The translations under genes and the position numbers were made by a program. A stretch of 64,000 nt of DNA from Nymphaea colorata (Eukaryota; Streptophyta; Magnoliopsida; Nymphaeales; Nymphaeaceae): assembly GCF_008831285.2 (NCBI RefSeq), contig NC_045147.1, positions 21,468,981 through 21,532,980 of the forward strand, given 5' to 3'. The first letter of the stretch is position 1; every line of letters begins with the position of its first letter. A model generated the notes under the pieces. The model did not search any database and had not been told where the DNA came from. It worked only from the letters and a program-made list of their open reading frames with translations. Shown one piece after another: positions 1 to 11,557 of the stretch.

Positions 1-1
1 C

Positions 2-1129
2 TCTGCTATCAGGCACAAGAAAATCATTCTCAGCATCTCTACCCTTGTTGCGATTTCTGCAGCAGCTGCGATTATTATTGGTGTTATTGCTGTGACCGTC
101 CTGAACCTCCGTGTACGTTCCTCATCTCCTACCTTTATGCATCCTCCTTTGGACTCACTCAGTGGCTCACCAAGTACGGATGGAACGGTTGGTGCTGCTG
201 GTGCATATGGGAAGCTTATCATGTTTTCTGGTGAAGGTGATTTTAGTGCTGGTGCACATGCTCTTCTTAACAAGGACTGTGAGCTTGGCCGTGGTGGTTT
301 TGGCACAGTTTACCGCACTGTCCTCCGAGATGGTTGCCCAGTTGCAATCAAGAAACTGACAGTCTCCAGTTTGGTGAAGTCTCAGGAGGATTTTGAAAAA
401 GAAGTTAGGAAGCTTGGGAAAATTCATCATCCAAACCTTGTTCAACTCCTAGGCTACTATTGGACCCCTCAGCTGCAGCTCCTCATTTATGAATATGTTT
501 CTGGTGGTAGCCTTTACACCCTTCTCCATGAGGAGCAAAATGGCAATTGCTTCACATGGTCAGAAAGGTTCGACATAATCTTAGGGATTGCCAAAGGTTT
601 AGAGCACCTGCACCAATCTTGCAGGCCACCAATGATCCACTACAACCTCAAATCAAGCAATATACTCGTTGATGGACGGACTCGGGAGGCAAAGGTAGCT
701 GATTTTGGGTTGGCAAAGTTGCTGCCCATGTTGGACCGTTATGTGCTTAGCAGCAAGATACAAAGTGCTCTTGGATACATGGCGCCAGAGTTTGCGTGCA
801 GATCTGTAAAGATCAATGAGAAGTGTGATGTGTACGGCTTTGGAGTTCTAGTTTTGGAGGTGGTGACGGGGAAGAGGCCAGTGGAGTACATGGAAGATGA
901 TGTTGTTGTTTTGATCGATGGGGTCAGGAGAGCTTTGGATGAAGGTAGAATTGCAGACTGGGTGGACGGTAGAATGGGTGGGAAATTCCCTACAGAGGAA
1001 GTTGTGCCTGTGGTGAAGTTAGGCTTGATCTGTACCTCACAGCTGCCATCAAATAGGCCAGCCATGGGGGAGGTGGTTCACATACTCGAATTGATACGCG
1101 GCCCGGCCGACAGCCGGGAAGAGTTATAA
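2..1129 (+). CDS. LRR receptor-like kinase, IRK/PXC2 type, 3' part (5' end outside window)
   Basis: The frame is open from the first bases, so only the 3' part of the gene is here. The visible product begins with a hydrophobic transmembrane stretch (about bases 25-110), then a juxtamembrane linker, then a full kinase domain: glycine-rich loop GRGGFGTVY, VAIKKL lysine, DFG, APE in GYMAPEFA, and the family phrase MLDRYVLSSKIQSALGY. The catalytic loop reads HYNLKSSN instead of HRDLKxxN (Asn codon at 644-646), so the usual catalytic aspartate is absent. As I recall the family, this loop, the segment after DFG and the CDVYGFGVLVLEVVTGKRPVEY block are typical of plant LRR-RLKs related to IRK, PXC2 and At3g28040. 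Such proteins sit in the plasma membrane with extracellular LRRs. Weak or absent phosphotransfer is an inference from the loop. The leucine-rich repeats themselves are not in the window. Confidence 0.93.
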   Translation, partial: SAIRHKKIILSISTLVAISAAAAIIIGVIAVTVLNLRVRSSSPTFMHPPLDSLSGSPSTDGTVGAAGAYGKLIMFSGEGDFSAGAHALLNKDCELGRGGFGTVYRTVLRDGCPVAIKKLTVSSLVKSQEDFEKEVRKLGKIHHPNLVQLLGYYWTPQLQLLIYEYVSGGSLYTLLHEEQNGNCFTWSERFDIILGIAKGLEHLHQSCRPPMIHYNLKSSNILVDGRTREAKVADFGLAKLLPMLDRYVLSSKIQSALGYMAPEFACRSVKINEKCDVYGFGVLVLEVVTGKRPVEYMEDDVVVLIDGVRRALDEGRIADWVDGRMGGKFPTEEVVPVVKLGLICTSQLPSNRPAMGEVVHILELIRGPADSREEL

Positions 1130-4100
1130 TTAGTTAAAGAAGAATCCGGGTTTTCCGGAGAAGTGGAATCCGAAGTTTGGGCACTTGGGCATGGAAACAG
1201 CATGAAGGATGATGACCTGCAAAATGAACCGGGACCTCATTGTTGGGTTTGCGTTTCTCACCATTTCATTATCCTTCGGTTGGATGCTTGAAGTTCTTCT
1301 GATTCTCGGATTCCTCTTCACCGGACGATGACCCTTCGGTGTTCTCTTTTCCTTTTGGTAAAATTCTGCTAGGTATTTGTTCTTTATGTTTGTTTAGTAT
1401 GAGTTACATGTTTACTGAGGGAACAAGATGAGAGAGTAAATGTCTTAAAAGAAAAGCTTCCCTCTTCTAAAGAAAGGAATCTCTTTTTCCCCTTCCAATC
1501 TTTTTGATACATACATATCCACGTTTTTGCTTTAACTTGTGGGGCCTGAAATAATTTAGACTACCGTGAGTTAGCATCCTTGCTTCTTTTAATGATTAAA
1601 AATTTCACCCATCGGGTGGAAACTCGCTCCCTGCACGCACATGGGCATTCGTCCATGTAGAAGCTTTATATCATGAGCGTGATAGCGACAAGTGGCGGAG
1701 GTTGATGCCTTATTTACGTGCAACTTCGTAGAAGTAACAATGATGTTGGGAAAAGAATATTGCTTATTGCTTATTCTGATTAGTACTCTAATGTTTTTTT
1801 TTTATTGTTTTTCACCTGTCAAGCGTGTATAATGTCAGTTTTATTTCCTCCCACTGAACTAGGCATTCATTTAGTTTTCTTTACAGGGATGTGCTCATCT
1901 TGAAATATGTTACCGTTATTACCCTGGAACAAGTTCATTGAACTTCGAAGTTCTTTTTCTCACTGTCTTGTTAAAGAGGCTATCTGCAAATTAATTGAGT
2001 TGAAGTGTGACGAACAAGTTAACTAGTGAACAGGTGGGGCTCAACATTTAATGAAAACTGACTTTCATGCTCATGTCATTATGATGGTTAAGTTTAATTC
2101 CAACTCATCCCATGTGATTGTTTTTGTCATTGAAGTCTAAGTTTCAGGGCACCTTTTTCTGTTGCTTGTGATTGAAAAGAACTAGGCCTAAGCCTAAGGC
2201 ATGGTGAACAACGGAACAAGAACTTCCCCTAACAAACACTTGGACTTGGACTTGAGATCTCGAGGTTGAAGATCAAGAGATCAGGTGCTTCTAGGGCACA
2301 ATTTGATAGAGATTTCAATTAAAGAGTGAGGAATTAAAGCCTTACATAAATTTGGGGGCAGAGAGATAGAGAGAGAGAGTCTAAATGCTTTCAAAAAGTT
2401 GGTTATTGCTGTAGAGTTACTGTGGATGGTCCCTCTTTAGGTGCGTTGGTGGTTGGAGTTTGGACATGGGTCGTTGTGATCTTTTAAATGGCTTGGCCCA
2501 CTTTTACTTGCTGTTCTACCGAGGTCAAGCCCTCATCAACCTGCAACTAATTTCCTTGTCTTTATCTTCGCGACATAGCACCCTTGCATTCTCATATGTT
2601 CACACGCTACTTCACAGCATCAGAAACGCACACATACAATTATGTGAAATATATTAAAGAGTTCTTTAAAAATAATTTTGTGTAATACCTTCATGTTGGA
2701 CAGGGTCGCCGAGGCACTTTTTCCCTCTCGGGTTTCCCTGGGAAAACGATTTTCCCAGGCCAGGCCAAACACGTGAAGGACAAAAGGATTCTTTCCCGTC
2801 TCCATCGCGCGTGTCTTTCGAGCCCTTTTGCTTCTATTCCTTCGTCTCTGTTCCATTCTTTATTACCCTCCATTCCTCGCACGCCTTTTCCCGTCCTCTG
2901 GCATTTCTTAATTCCAGCAAGTTAATCTAAAAAAAGGAGAATTACTAAAAGGGAGGGAAATTATGGGGGAGGAGTACTGGAGTCTACTGACCATTCAGGC
3001 CGTTGACTGTAGAGATTCTCTCTGCACTCCCCAACACAGGCATGCTGCTTGGGGAGATTAAAAAAAAAAAAAAGTTTACTCCAGTAAATTTTCATACTTT
3101 TTCTGTCAGCTGAATATAATTTTTTATAGAGAAAAAAATTACATTTTGACCTGTCCTTCGCTTATAATTTTAAAATTACCTCTTTTTTTTTTTAATATTC
3201 TTTGACGCAAGCGACGTTGGGTGATAGTACTATCAGACGGCTGTGTTCTAAAATTCCAATTCTAAAGACTAACAACTGTTTTGTGACACTTTTTCAGAAA
3301 ACACGTTTTTATTTTGAAAAAAACACGAAAAATACCTGATAAATTAAATGATCATTTAAAACTAAAAAACACGATTTTTTGAAAAAAATGTTAAAAACGA
3401 TTAAACATGTTTTTTTTATTTGTTTTAATTTTTTAATGCCAAACAGTTTTTTTCATTTTTTATTTGTTGCAAATCTCTTTATATTGTGATGTTTGTCTTA
3501 TTAGTTTCTCACCTATATTTTTATTATATTTTAAATGTTTTAAAAATTTATCATATTTTTCTTATTTTTTTCAAACTCATTATATTATATTCGAAAAAAA
3601 CCTCGACGTTTAAAACTTCGAGACATTATTTGTGACTATGAATTAAATAAAATAGTTTGGAACACGAATCTGCCTTAAAATAAGTTAACCAAGCACATTT
3701 TAAGACATTTCATGAATTTGCTATAGTTTTTATTAGTAACAGTTATTCTATTTCTCATACCAACCCTTACATGATTGTTTTGTCTTTAAAATGATGTTGG
3801 TCTAAATTGGGTTTACGGTAATCTAATTTGGACAAAATGATGTTTTCCAAAAGTCGTGTAAGTTGGAGCTATCAAAATATTAGTAACAGTTATTTCCTTT
3901 TCTGGGGCAATGGTAGTTAAGTACTTCTAAAAACTTGAAATAGTATGAAACAAGTATGATCAAGAAAGTGATGGCTGTAGAGAAAAAAGAATATTTGATT
4001 TCTACTGCCATGTAACTCTTTCTTTTTAAGCTTTTGATCCTCTGCTCACCGCCTCGATGACGGTAAGAACTGTCCTTGAGATTTGGTTTAGAGCATCGAA

Positions 4101-4720
4101 ACCTATTTATTTATTTATTTTTCCACTGCCTTTGATGATAAACTAATCTTGGCAACACGATCTGAAGTGTGAAACAAAGCTGGCCTTTGGCCTTAAAAAA
4201 AAATGATCTCCAGCTTGTTGTTACTTAATATAATATGGAGAAGAGAGTGGAGGAAGTAAGATTCTTGGGAGCGCTGAGGAAGCAGCACTCTGTAGCTGCT
4301 ATGTTGTCCTAAACTCGAACGCTCGTCGCTATCAATGTGGGAGAAACAGCTACAAGACGAAGAGGCAATCTCTTTTATTTCTCTTCTGAATTTTCTTTTC
4401 CAGTCTTTCCGAGCCAAGGGCGACGAAGGCTGTCGTGTTTGAATGACCTTACCGACCTTGGAGCTTGGAGGTGGAATGCTTTCCTATAATCTGACAATTT
4501 TTTTTCTTTCATATTTTCGGCATTTCTTACTCAATAAAAACATTTTTTTAGTAAAAAGTGTTATCTTTTAGGAGAAACCATCAGTTTGGTAGCATAATTA
4601 GTTGAAAAGGCGTTTGGATGACACCCAAATCTAATTTATTTGTTTGGATGACACATCTAAATCTTTGTTTTTCAATAATTTGAAAGGGGCCGCTTGATGA
4701 TCAGTCTGGGAGGGTGGACA
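1130..4720. other. Intergenic, no supported gene
   Basis: This holds the 3' flank of the receptor kinase gene and then AT-rich DNA. Several ORFs of 62-78 codons occur on both strands, but none shows a recognisable domain, promoter plus start context, or splice structure. Bases 3280-3700 are very AT-rich with repeated A/T runs around 'acacg' words and look like decayed repeat. Bases 4597-4670 carry two copies of 'gtttggatgacac', a word like the ends of decayed MITEs. Confidence 0.6.
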
Positions 4721-4727
4721 ACACAAC

Positions 4728-4880
4728 CAGTGGTGTAGCCACATTGTGACTGGTGTCGGCAGTTACCCACACCAGTCTTTTAAGAGTATATATATATATA
4801 TATATATATATAAAAGTGTCTCACCATATTTGAGTATTTTTAAACAAGTGCCCCTCCAACAAATTTTGGGTTGTCATATA
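4728..4880 (+). repeat. Dispersed repeat, 'CCAGTGGYRTAGCCA' family, with (TA)n
   Basis: The segment starts 'accagtggtgtagccacat' and continues with 'tgactggtgtcggcagtt', an AT microsatellite (4787-4813) and then 'tttttaaacaagtgc'. The same ordered words occur at 51,067-51,125 (left part) and, reverse complemented, at about 37,618-37,763, where the far end reads as the common plant transposon end 'ggcggagccagga'. This marks a dispersed non-coding repeat family. Its class is not determined. Confidence 0.6.
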
Positions 4881-7800
4881 AAAACACGCCAAAAACCGGA
4901 TTTGTTACTCCCAAAACCGAGTTTTATAGTGTTTAAAAGACACCAAAAACCTAATTTTGTGTTGTCATCTACTGCTTTAAAGGGGTTAAGAAAAATTCAC
5001 ACACACATACAAACAAAGAGAGAGAGAGCCGATAAAATGAGAATCAATACGAAAATTTGGGGACAAAAAGTCCTTCAGTTACAATAAAAAACGCAAAACA
5101 TAAGCAAAAAGATGAAATATACAATACAATGTATAAAACAAAATAAGAGGAGTAGGGAGAGAATGGTGAGACAGAGCGGTACAATCACCTAACCGCAGAC
5201 AAAGGACGACGTGTAACCAAATGACAAAATGTATATCCCCTGCATAAGACAAGCCACAGACTCCGACAAAGAAAAGGTGCCTCTGCGGAGGGAGAAAGAG
5301 AAAGAGAAAAAGAATTTTAACTTGTATATGGGCAAAGATTGTTCCACCTTTAGTTCGTGGAGGTCAAAAGACTGGTGCATCCCAGCAGCTCTTGTGAAGT
5401 GTGGTACTCATCAATGCTGTAAAAGTTGGTTCGAGTATCATTTGGGAAACCCAACCGATACGGCTTTCCTGTATCGCCTTTTCCAAATGATTTCTTTTTA
5501 TTAAAATTTGGATAAAAAAATTAAAAACATGGGACCCACGTCTGCCTATATTCCGGGTGGCCATTAAGACCACCTGTTTGTTTCAAGTTCGGCGCCATGC
5601 CCATTGTATCGGTTGGTACAGGCCGATACAGTGCGATATTTACAGTGGGCATTGTATCGGTAGGTAATGGGAGTGTCTCTTCATTGGTAGATCTTGGATT
5701 TAGTTTATAGCAACATGTCGGCTTGGAACAAAATCTTAAGAGAGCTCAATTAGGAGTGACAGGTTCAAACCTGATACAGATTCAAAGTTAATAAATTTGC
5801 TTCATAATTTTATTCTCGCCGACGCTCTGATCCCACTGAATCAACCTTAGGCTAATTTCGCGAACCTAACATCGACCTCTTGGGATGCCAACAGACCGCA
5901 TTCAGATCGGATGGATCATCTCATTGATCTGGTTAATCGGTTAATGAAGAAAAAGTTAAAAACACACCCAAGTTCTTTCCTTAAAACTGCAACCAGATCT
6001 GATCCAAGATCTGACTTTGGTTGTAGGTCCGACGTCTTCAAATTTGATAATGCGCATTTGATAATGGAGTTAAACTCCGGTTTCTAAAATTGAATTCATT
6101 ATGGATATGCAAACATTTGATCCATCATACAATCAGGCGCTGACAAATGGGACCTGCTTTCTACTTAGGTTCTCAAGCAGCCCTGGACCTTACGGCCGAA
6201 GGAAAAAGGTGTGAGAGTTTCGACCTTTTATCGAATCACAAAAACGAAGTCAGAATTTTTCCTCAAATTTTCAGGTTCAAAACCTACCATGCTGCAACCT
6301 GTCTTCTAAAAACAAACCATTTTCTGTCAATTAAAGAAGCAAAAAAAAAGGCCTAGCTTGAAGTGGGCATGAATGAGCTAGGCAGTCCTTGAGTGGGTGA
6401 CACTTAGAATATTTAAGTGGTAGAGGTAGTACAATGAGGCCTTTTAGCTTCATAGCCAAAATGATTCTGATTCAATGATGTTGATGGCTGCACTCAAAAA
6501 CTCCCACTCACTCTAAAAATAACAATCTGTTCATCATGGAGGGAAACCAACCCATTTGAAAACAGAGAATCCAGTCTACCTGTCCATTAAAGAAAGGAGA
6601 AAAGAAAAGGAAGAAAAGGACACCATGCACATGGTTGCCCTTCTGCCTCTCTCTTTTCTTTTTTTTTTTTTCTAGAGAGCACCCATGTGGTGCATCATGA
6701 GTTCATGGCTCTTTCTTTGGTAGCCAACTCTTCAAGGAAGGAATCAAGAGGCTCAATCTAAGAGAGCATCTCACTGTCAGATTAGATAATGCAAGATCAA
6801 TGCCATGTTCTCTGTCATAATGCTTCTTTTGGCGTTGGGGTTTCTGCCATTGATGTTTTTAATGAATGGTAGATGGAGAATCCAGGCAGTGCTTTGAATG
6901 GTGGGGCTAACTTAGCCAAAAGGGTTTTTATTCCTCCTTTTTCTGAATTCATCTCTGGTTTATGGGCTATTGACATACTACAAATTCATTCAATGAGATT
7001 TGCTTTTTTTTTTTTTAAGGTGTATCCATTGATTTGTTTCTTTAACGAAGCTATTTTTTCACCGATTAATCAGTTTGACCAACTACACTATGTCCCTTAA
7101 GTTTAGATGTAAAACCTTTAGTTTTTCGTTATTTTCACACGGTTTTATGAATTTTTCAAAACTACAACATATATTCTCATGAACAAAAAAAAAAATATAC
7201 TAATTCTTGACGAAAAAGATTTGCTTGTCAATCTCCGAGAAAGAAAACCTTACATTTGAAGCCCTAAATCGTTCTGATCCCAACTGCAATTAAATTAATG
7301 AGGTATGAAGCCACACGTTAATGAACAGTGTACAGCAGTGGCTATGAAAAGCCTACTGCACACAGCTCGTTCAGATTTTCCGCGATTCATGCACAAAATT
7401 TCAAACTTCAAACGCTAGGTCACATGTACAGGATATTTACTACCATCAAGTCATAGTCAACTGTAGGTTCTGATACGAGAATTTCTTGTTTTCCGTTTTC
7501 TTTTTCATTTTATTACTTTTAAGTTTCTCGTTGGATATACACACCGTGCATACGTCTCTCTCTCTCTCTCTCTAAAATCGATGAGAATATACGCACGGCC
7601 TCTGTTCTCGCAGCAAATGAGCAATTTGTCAACGAGTACTGTCGTTTTAGAAGATCTTATACCTATTAATCACTATGACGTTTAGATTCAATGGTTATAA
7701 TGACCTATATACTAATGCAGATCACCAGCCTTCCCATGTTTTGAGGAACATGGGAAGAAGAAAAAATAAGACTGCCCAAGAGATATTTGTCGCTAAAATG

Positions 7801-8191
7801 TACTGAAATGATCCAGCCTATATATGTTGTCTGACAAAAAAATGTGAAAAGCATTGTGAAAGAAAAGCTGCAGAATATTAATTCTTAGTTTTTTTTAAAA
7901 TTTTTATTTATGAAAAATCACTTTTGAGTTGAAATCCTTTAACACCATGTTCCAACTTGGGAACTTGGGTGGACCTAGCGTACATCATTGAATTTCGAGT
8001 TACACTTGTCACCATTTGCAACTCAAACCAATAACACTAAAACGTGACAGTGACTATAAGATTTGAACAATGGAGCACTTAAATATGCGGCCCCTAAAGG
8101 CTTGGTCACAAACAAATTTTAGTTGGGGATGCACCTAACAAATGAAAACATTTTCCAAATTCTTCTGAAAAATGTTCCCCGACTAAAAAAA
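4881..8191. other. Intergenic, no supported gene
   Basis: No coding region can be supported. ORFs of up to about 90 codons are present but low in complexity or without recognisable motifs. The stretch contains GA-rich tracts near 5010-5030 and 5290-5310, a CT tract at 7556-7574 and repeated 'cattgtatcggt' words near 5600-5660. Confidence 0.55.
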
Positions 8192-9212
8192 GCGCTGCAG
8201 CTGTGCTCGGTGACTTGGTGGTGATAGGCTTAAAGGCTCATTTATGACGCTCTCGTGAGATGATGTGAATACAGAGTGATAGGATATGGGCTAAGAATTT
8301 TCCACATCAATAGGTTTTGCAACTGGGCCTGGAAAATTGATTCAGAACATTTGAAAATAAAAGTTGTTCTCGATGACAACTGCTCTTGATCCAACCGTGG
8401 TTCAGCTAATAATTCTGCTAGAATTGAGGCCCTCTTTTTTGGGGGACCTCACTGTGCTTTAGTGAATCTGAAGGTGGTATATGGTAATGGGAGAGACAAA
8501 AATTGGACAATACATGGATCCTTGTACTATGGATGTGAACTAAGACCAGAACAATAGAAAGCAACAAAAGCTGAATCAAAAGTCTAAACTCTTAGAGTTG
8601 GGTTTGGATCTGTTCTACAATTGCTCTGCGTCATCTTGTAAGAGCATAAAGTTCTTTTACTCGTCTCCTTTGTAACTCTTACTAGTTGCTAGGTTTTCTA
8701 TAACAGTGCGTTGAGAGCAAAGTCAGAGAAAATGGTATGCTTTGATAAGAAAAACTGAATTGGCCATTAGGTGTTTGATTAACCTCAAGACCTGACTTGT
8801 GATTCCTAAATATGGGAGGATGAGAGCCACCAATTCTTCCTGCCTTCTTGGTAGTAATAAGCATAGTAATAAGCACCCTGATTTTTTATCAAACAGCATA
8901 TATTCCATAAAAGTAATACATTGGAAAATCACAATACCTACAATCTCAAATGCAAACACGAAATAACAGGGGATAAACACTCGCCCTTCTAAGAAGTAGC
9001 TTCATAAATAAAGATTACGGCGTAGAAAACTGCAGCAAAAGAAAAACACATATTCCTTGCACAAACCAAATCAATGATTGAGTAGGAACATTAATGCCTC
9101 AAGCGCCCTGTCCACACGATCCCAGTACCAGATTTCCACTCGTCTAATGAACAAGGTGGGTAATGCCATTGTCAACAGACCTACTGCAAAGCCAACTGAT
9201 CCTGTTGCTACA
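8192..9212. repeat. Duplication block A, copy 1 (3' flank and 3' end of the RLP gene)
   Basis: This block matches 18,243-19,163 almost base for base in the same orientation, with small indels. It covers the non-coding 3' flank of the receptor-like protein gene and about its last 47 codons. Shared landmarks include 'ggtgacttggtggtga', 'taggttttgcaactgggcct' and 'ccaactgatcctgttgctac' at the far edge. The second copy is cut off inside the coding end, so this copy next to the intact gene is the likely source. Confidence 0.9.
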
Positions 9213-11458
9213 TACTCCCAGCACGGATGTGGAGCCTTTTCTTCAACACGGTGGATGGACTCTTGAGAGCCATTCTTGCTGGTTGGACACGATATTGGCA
9301 ACGGTGGTCCACAGAGCCTTGGATTCCCATCAAATGAAGTAGCATTGAATGTGGCGAGTTGGTTGTCTTGAGGGATTCTCCCTTGAAGGTCGTTGTACGA
9401 CAGGTCCAACACAGAGAGAAATGTGTCTCTCGTTAGCTCTTCTGGTATACTTCCCGATAAATGATTGTGAGAAAGATCAAGTGACTCCATCTGCTGCAAA
9501 TGTCCCAATGACTTCGGGATAGGGCCGTCTAGGTAGTTCCAGGACAAGTTCAATGAATAAAGTCCCTCCAATAAACCGATCTCTTCAGGAATTTTTCCGG
9601 CAAAAAGATTGTTAGAAAAATCAATAAATGTTAAAATGACCATGATCTCTTGCATTCCGGTCTGCCCCTTGATGGTTAATATAATCTCTTCTTCATATGG
9701 AAGCAAACTTTCAAATTCTTGGTCAAACTCTGGTTTCTTCCTCATCATAGAGTAAAAACTTTGAAAAAGCTTAGGTGGGAGACTTCCGGTAAACTGGTTC
9801 CTTGAAATATCTAGGATTTGTAACGAAGGAAATATATGCTCGGAGAAGGGAGACAAGATGGAGCCATAAAATCTATTGGTATGTAACAGCAACACATGCA
9901 AATGATTCAAATGACTGAGCCAAAAGGGAAAAACATCACGCAAATCATTCTCAGCAAAATTTAGAACCTGTAATTGGCTGTAGTTAGAAAGAGATCTTGG
10001 AAGCCTACCAACCAATTTATTGTCATTTAGGTTGAGGACACTTAACGGTGCAGCAGAGCTAATCTCAGACTTGTCTGGAATTGGGCCATGAAGTTGATTG
10101 TTGCTCAAGTCCAACACCTCTAACTGACAAAAACTTGTAAGCCAATTATTTGGCAAGCTACCTCTGAGTCTATTATATGAAAGGTCGAGTACACGCTTGA
10201 TCTTGCTGCTGCAGTTGTGTAGTAATCTTGTTAACTTGTCAGTTAATTGGTTGTTGTTTAATTCAACTTTTTCTAAATGGTTGAGACCACAGATAAGCCC
10301 TCTTGGAATCTGCCCCCGAAGTTGGTTCTCATTGAGGTTCAACATGGCTAAGTTCATCGAAACACTAATATTGACTGCTTCCTCGAAACCATGGATCACA
10401 TTGTTAGACAAAAACAAAGCTTGAAGGTTTGGTAGGCCCCACACCCATGCCGGCAGCTTGCCGCTTATGTTATTGTCTGAAAGGTCTAAAACTTCAAGGC
10501 CCTTTGCATTTTGGAGAAACCAAGGAAACTCCCCCTCAATGTTGCAAGCACTTAACTGGAGTACTTCTAGACGTGAAAATATTTCAGTTCGGTGGACACG
10601 GTCAACCAGTTTGGGCAACCTAACGGTCAATTCATTAGAAGAAAGGGACAAATATGAAAGATTCTTCATGTCTTGAAACAAGGAGAGATGCAAAATACCA
10701 GTAAATTTATTCCCTGTTGCTTCCAGCAACTCAAGATGTTGCAAGTTGCGTATTGAAGCAGGAATCCCCCCATGCAACATGTTGGGGGAGAAGTAGAGCA
10801 CCTTTAATGCGGAAACTCCATTGTCAACTTCGGGGAGCGAACCGTTTAAGTTGTTGAAGCCGAGGTACAGCGTCTGAAGGGTTGGGTGGTTTAGGAGACA
10901 TGGAGGAATTTGTCCCCTTAAACCATTGCCGCTAAGGTCCAGAAGGTTTAGGTTGGAAAGTTGTTTGAAGAATTCAGGAATGGTTCCAGTGAAGTTGCAA
11001 TAGGAGAGCCCAAGATTGGTGAGTTCAGTGAGGTCTGTCAGTCTTGAAGGGATCACACCACCAATAATATTGCGGCCGAGTTCAAGATGGCGAAGGTGAC
11101 GAAGCTCAAACAAGGAATCATCTGGCTCACTTACTTGTACTCCGAGATTATAAATGTTGAGCTCGGTGACGAAGCCGGTGGTGTTATCGCAGGATACTCC
11201 TTTCCACATGCAACAATCACTTTCGTTCTGCCAACTACCTAACAATGTCTGCGATCCACGAGATAGACTCCGCTTGAATCGTAAAAGGGCCAACCTTTGA
11301 CTGGAGTGGCAGGGTGCTGCTGCTCTGACTCCTGTTCCACCCTCTCCTGCATGAAGGACCACGAAAAGGGCGAAGATGATGCAAAATTTCCATGTGAATA
11401 ATGGTGCAAGGCCGAAAGGAGGAGGAGGAGGTGCAGCACGATATTCCATGAATCTCAC
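9071..11458 (-). CDS. LRR receptor-like protein (RLP), complete, single exon
   Basis: An uninterrupted 795-codon frame. Order of parts: a short basic/proline-rich start, a signal-peptide hydrophobic core (about residues 20-45), an LRRNT_2 cap containing CHSSQRLALLRFK and DCCMWKGVSCD (about 50-95), then a long run of plant-type extracellular LRRs (LxxLxLSxNxLxGxIP). Near residues 590-620 a non-LRR island carries EEEIILTIKG, like the Yx8KG island of many RLPs. After the last LRRs come NPRLCGPPLP and an acidic/Cys segment, one transmembrane helix (about 749-771) and a 24-residue cytoplasmic tail without a kinase. Such proteins act at the plasma membrane in immune or developmental sensing with a co-receptor such as SOBIR1; that role is by family, not shown here. 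The start could also be Met4. A TATA box lies about 95 bp upstream. Confidence 0.95.
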   Translation of the reverse strand: MRFMEYRAAPPPPPFGLAPLFTWKFCIIFALFVVLHAGEGGTGVRAAAPCHSSQRLALLRFKRSLSRGSQTLLGSWQNESDCCMWKGVSCDNTTGFVTELNIYNLGVQVSEPDDSLFELRHLRHLELGRNIIGGVIPSRLTDLTELTNLGLSYCNFTGTIPEFFKQLSNLNLLDLSGNGLRGQIPPCLLNHPTLQTLYLGFNNLNGSLPEVDNGVSALKVLYFSPNMLHGGIPASIRNLQHLELLEATGNKFTGILHLSLFQDMKNLSYLSLSSNELTVRLPKLVDRVHRTEIFSRLEVLQLSACNIEGEFPWFLQNAKGLEVLDLSDNNISGKLPAWVWGLPNLQALFLSNNVIHGFEEAVNISVSMNLAMLNLNENQLRGQIPRGLICGLNHLEKVELNNNQLTDKLTRLLHNCSSKIKRVLDLSYNRLRGSLPNNWLTSFCQLEVLDLSNNQLHGPIPDKSEISSAAPLSVLNLNDNKLVGRLPRSLSNYSQLQVLNFAENDLRDVFPFWLSHLNHLHVLLLHTNRFYGSILSPFSEHIFPSLQILDISRNQFTGSLPPKLFQSFYSMMRKKPEFDQEFESLLPYEEEIILTIKGQTGMQEIMVILTFIDFSNNLFAGKIPEEIGLLEGLYSLNLSWNYLDGPIPKSLGHLQQMESLDLSHNHLSGSIPEELTRDTFLSVLDLSYNDLQGRIPQDNQLATFNATSFDGNPRLCGPPLPISCPTSKNGSQESIHRVEEKAPHPCWEYVATGSVGFAVGLLTMALPTLFIRRVEIWYWDRVDRALEALMFLLNH

Positions 11459-11549
11459 ACTCTTATAAGTGTGGGATCTCAGAGACTGGTTTTCTTGCTC
11501 GGCTTAGTTGTTCAAAAGAGTTGCAAATGAGGAGGCCGAAAAGAAGGGG

Positions 11550-11557
11550 CTTATATA
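11550..11557 (-). promoter_or_regulatory. TATA box of the RLP gene
   Basis: TATATAAG on the minus strand, about 92-99 bp upstream of the RLP start codon, at a distance fitting a 5' leader of roughly 60-70 nt. Position and sequence only. Confidence 0.6.

Noticed and set aside
5755-5780. 'caggttcaaacctg', looking like a tRNA T-arm
   Set aside because: No acceptor, D or anticodon stems in the right places; no tRNA gene was found in the window.
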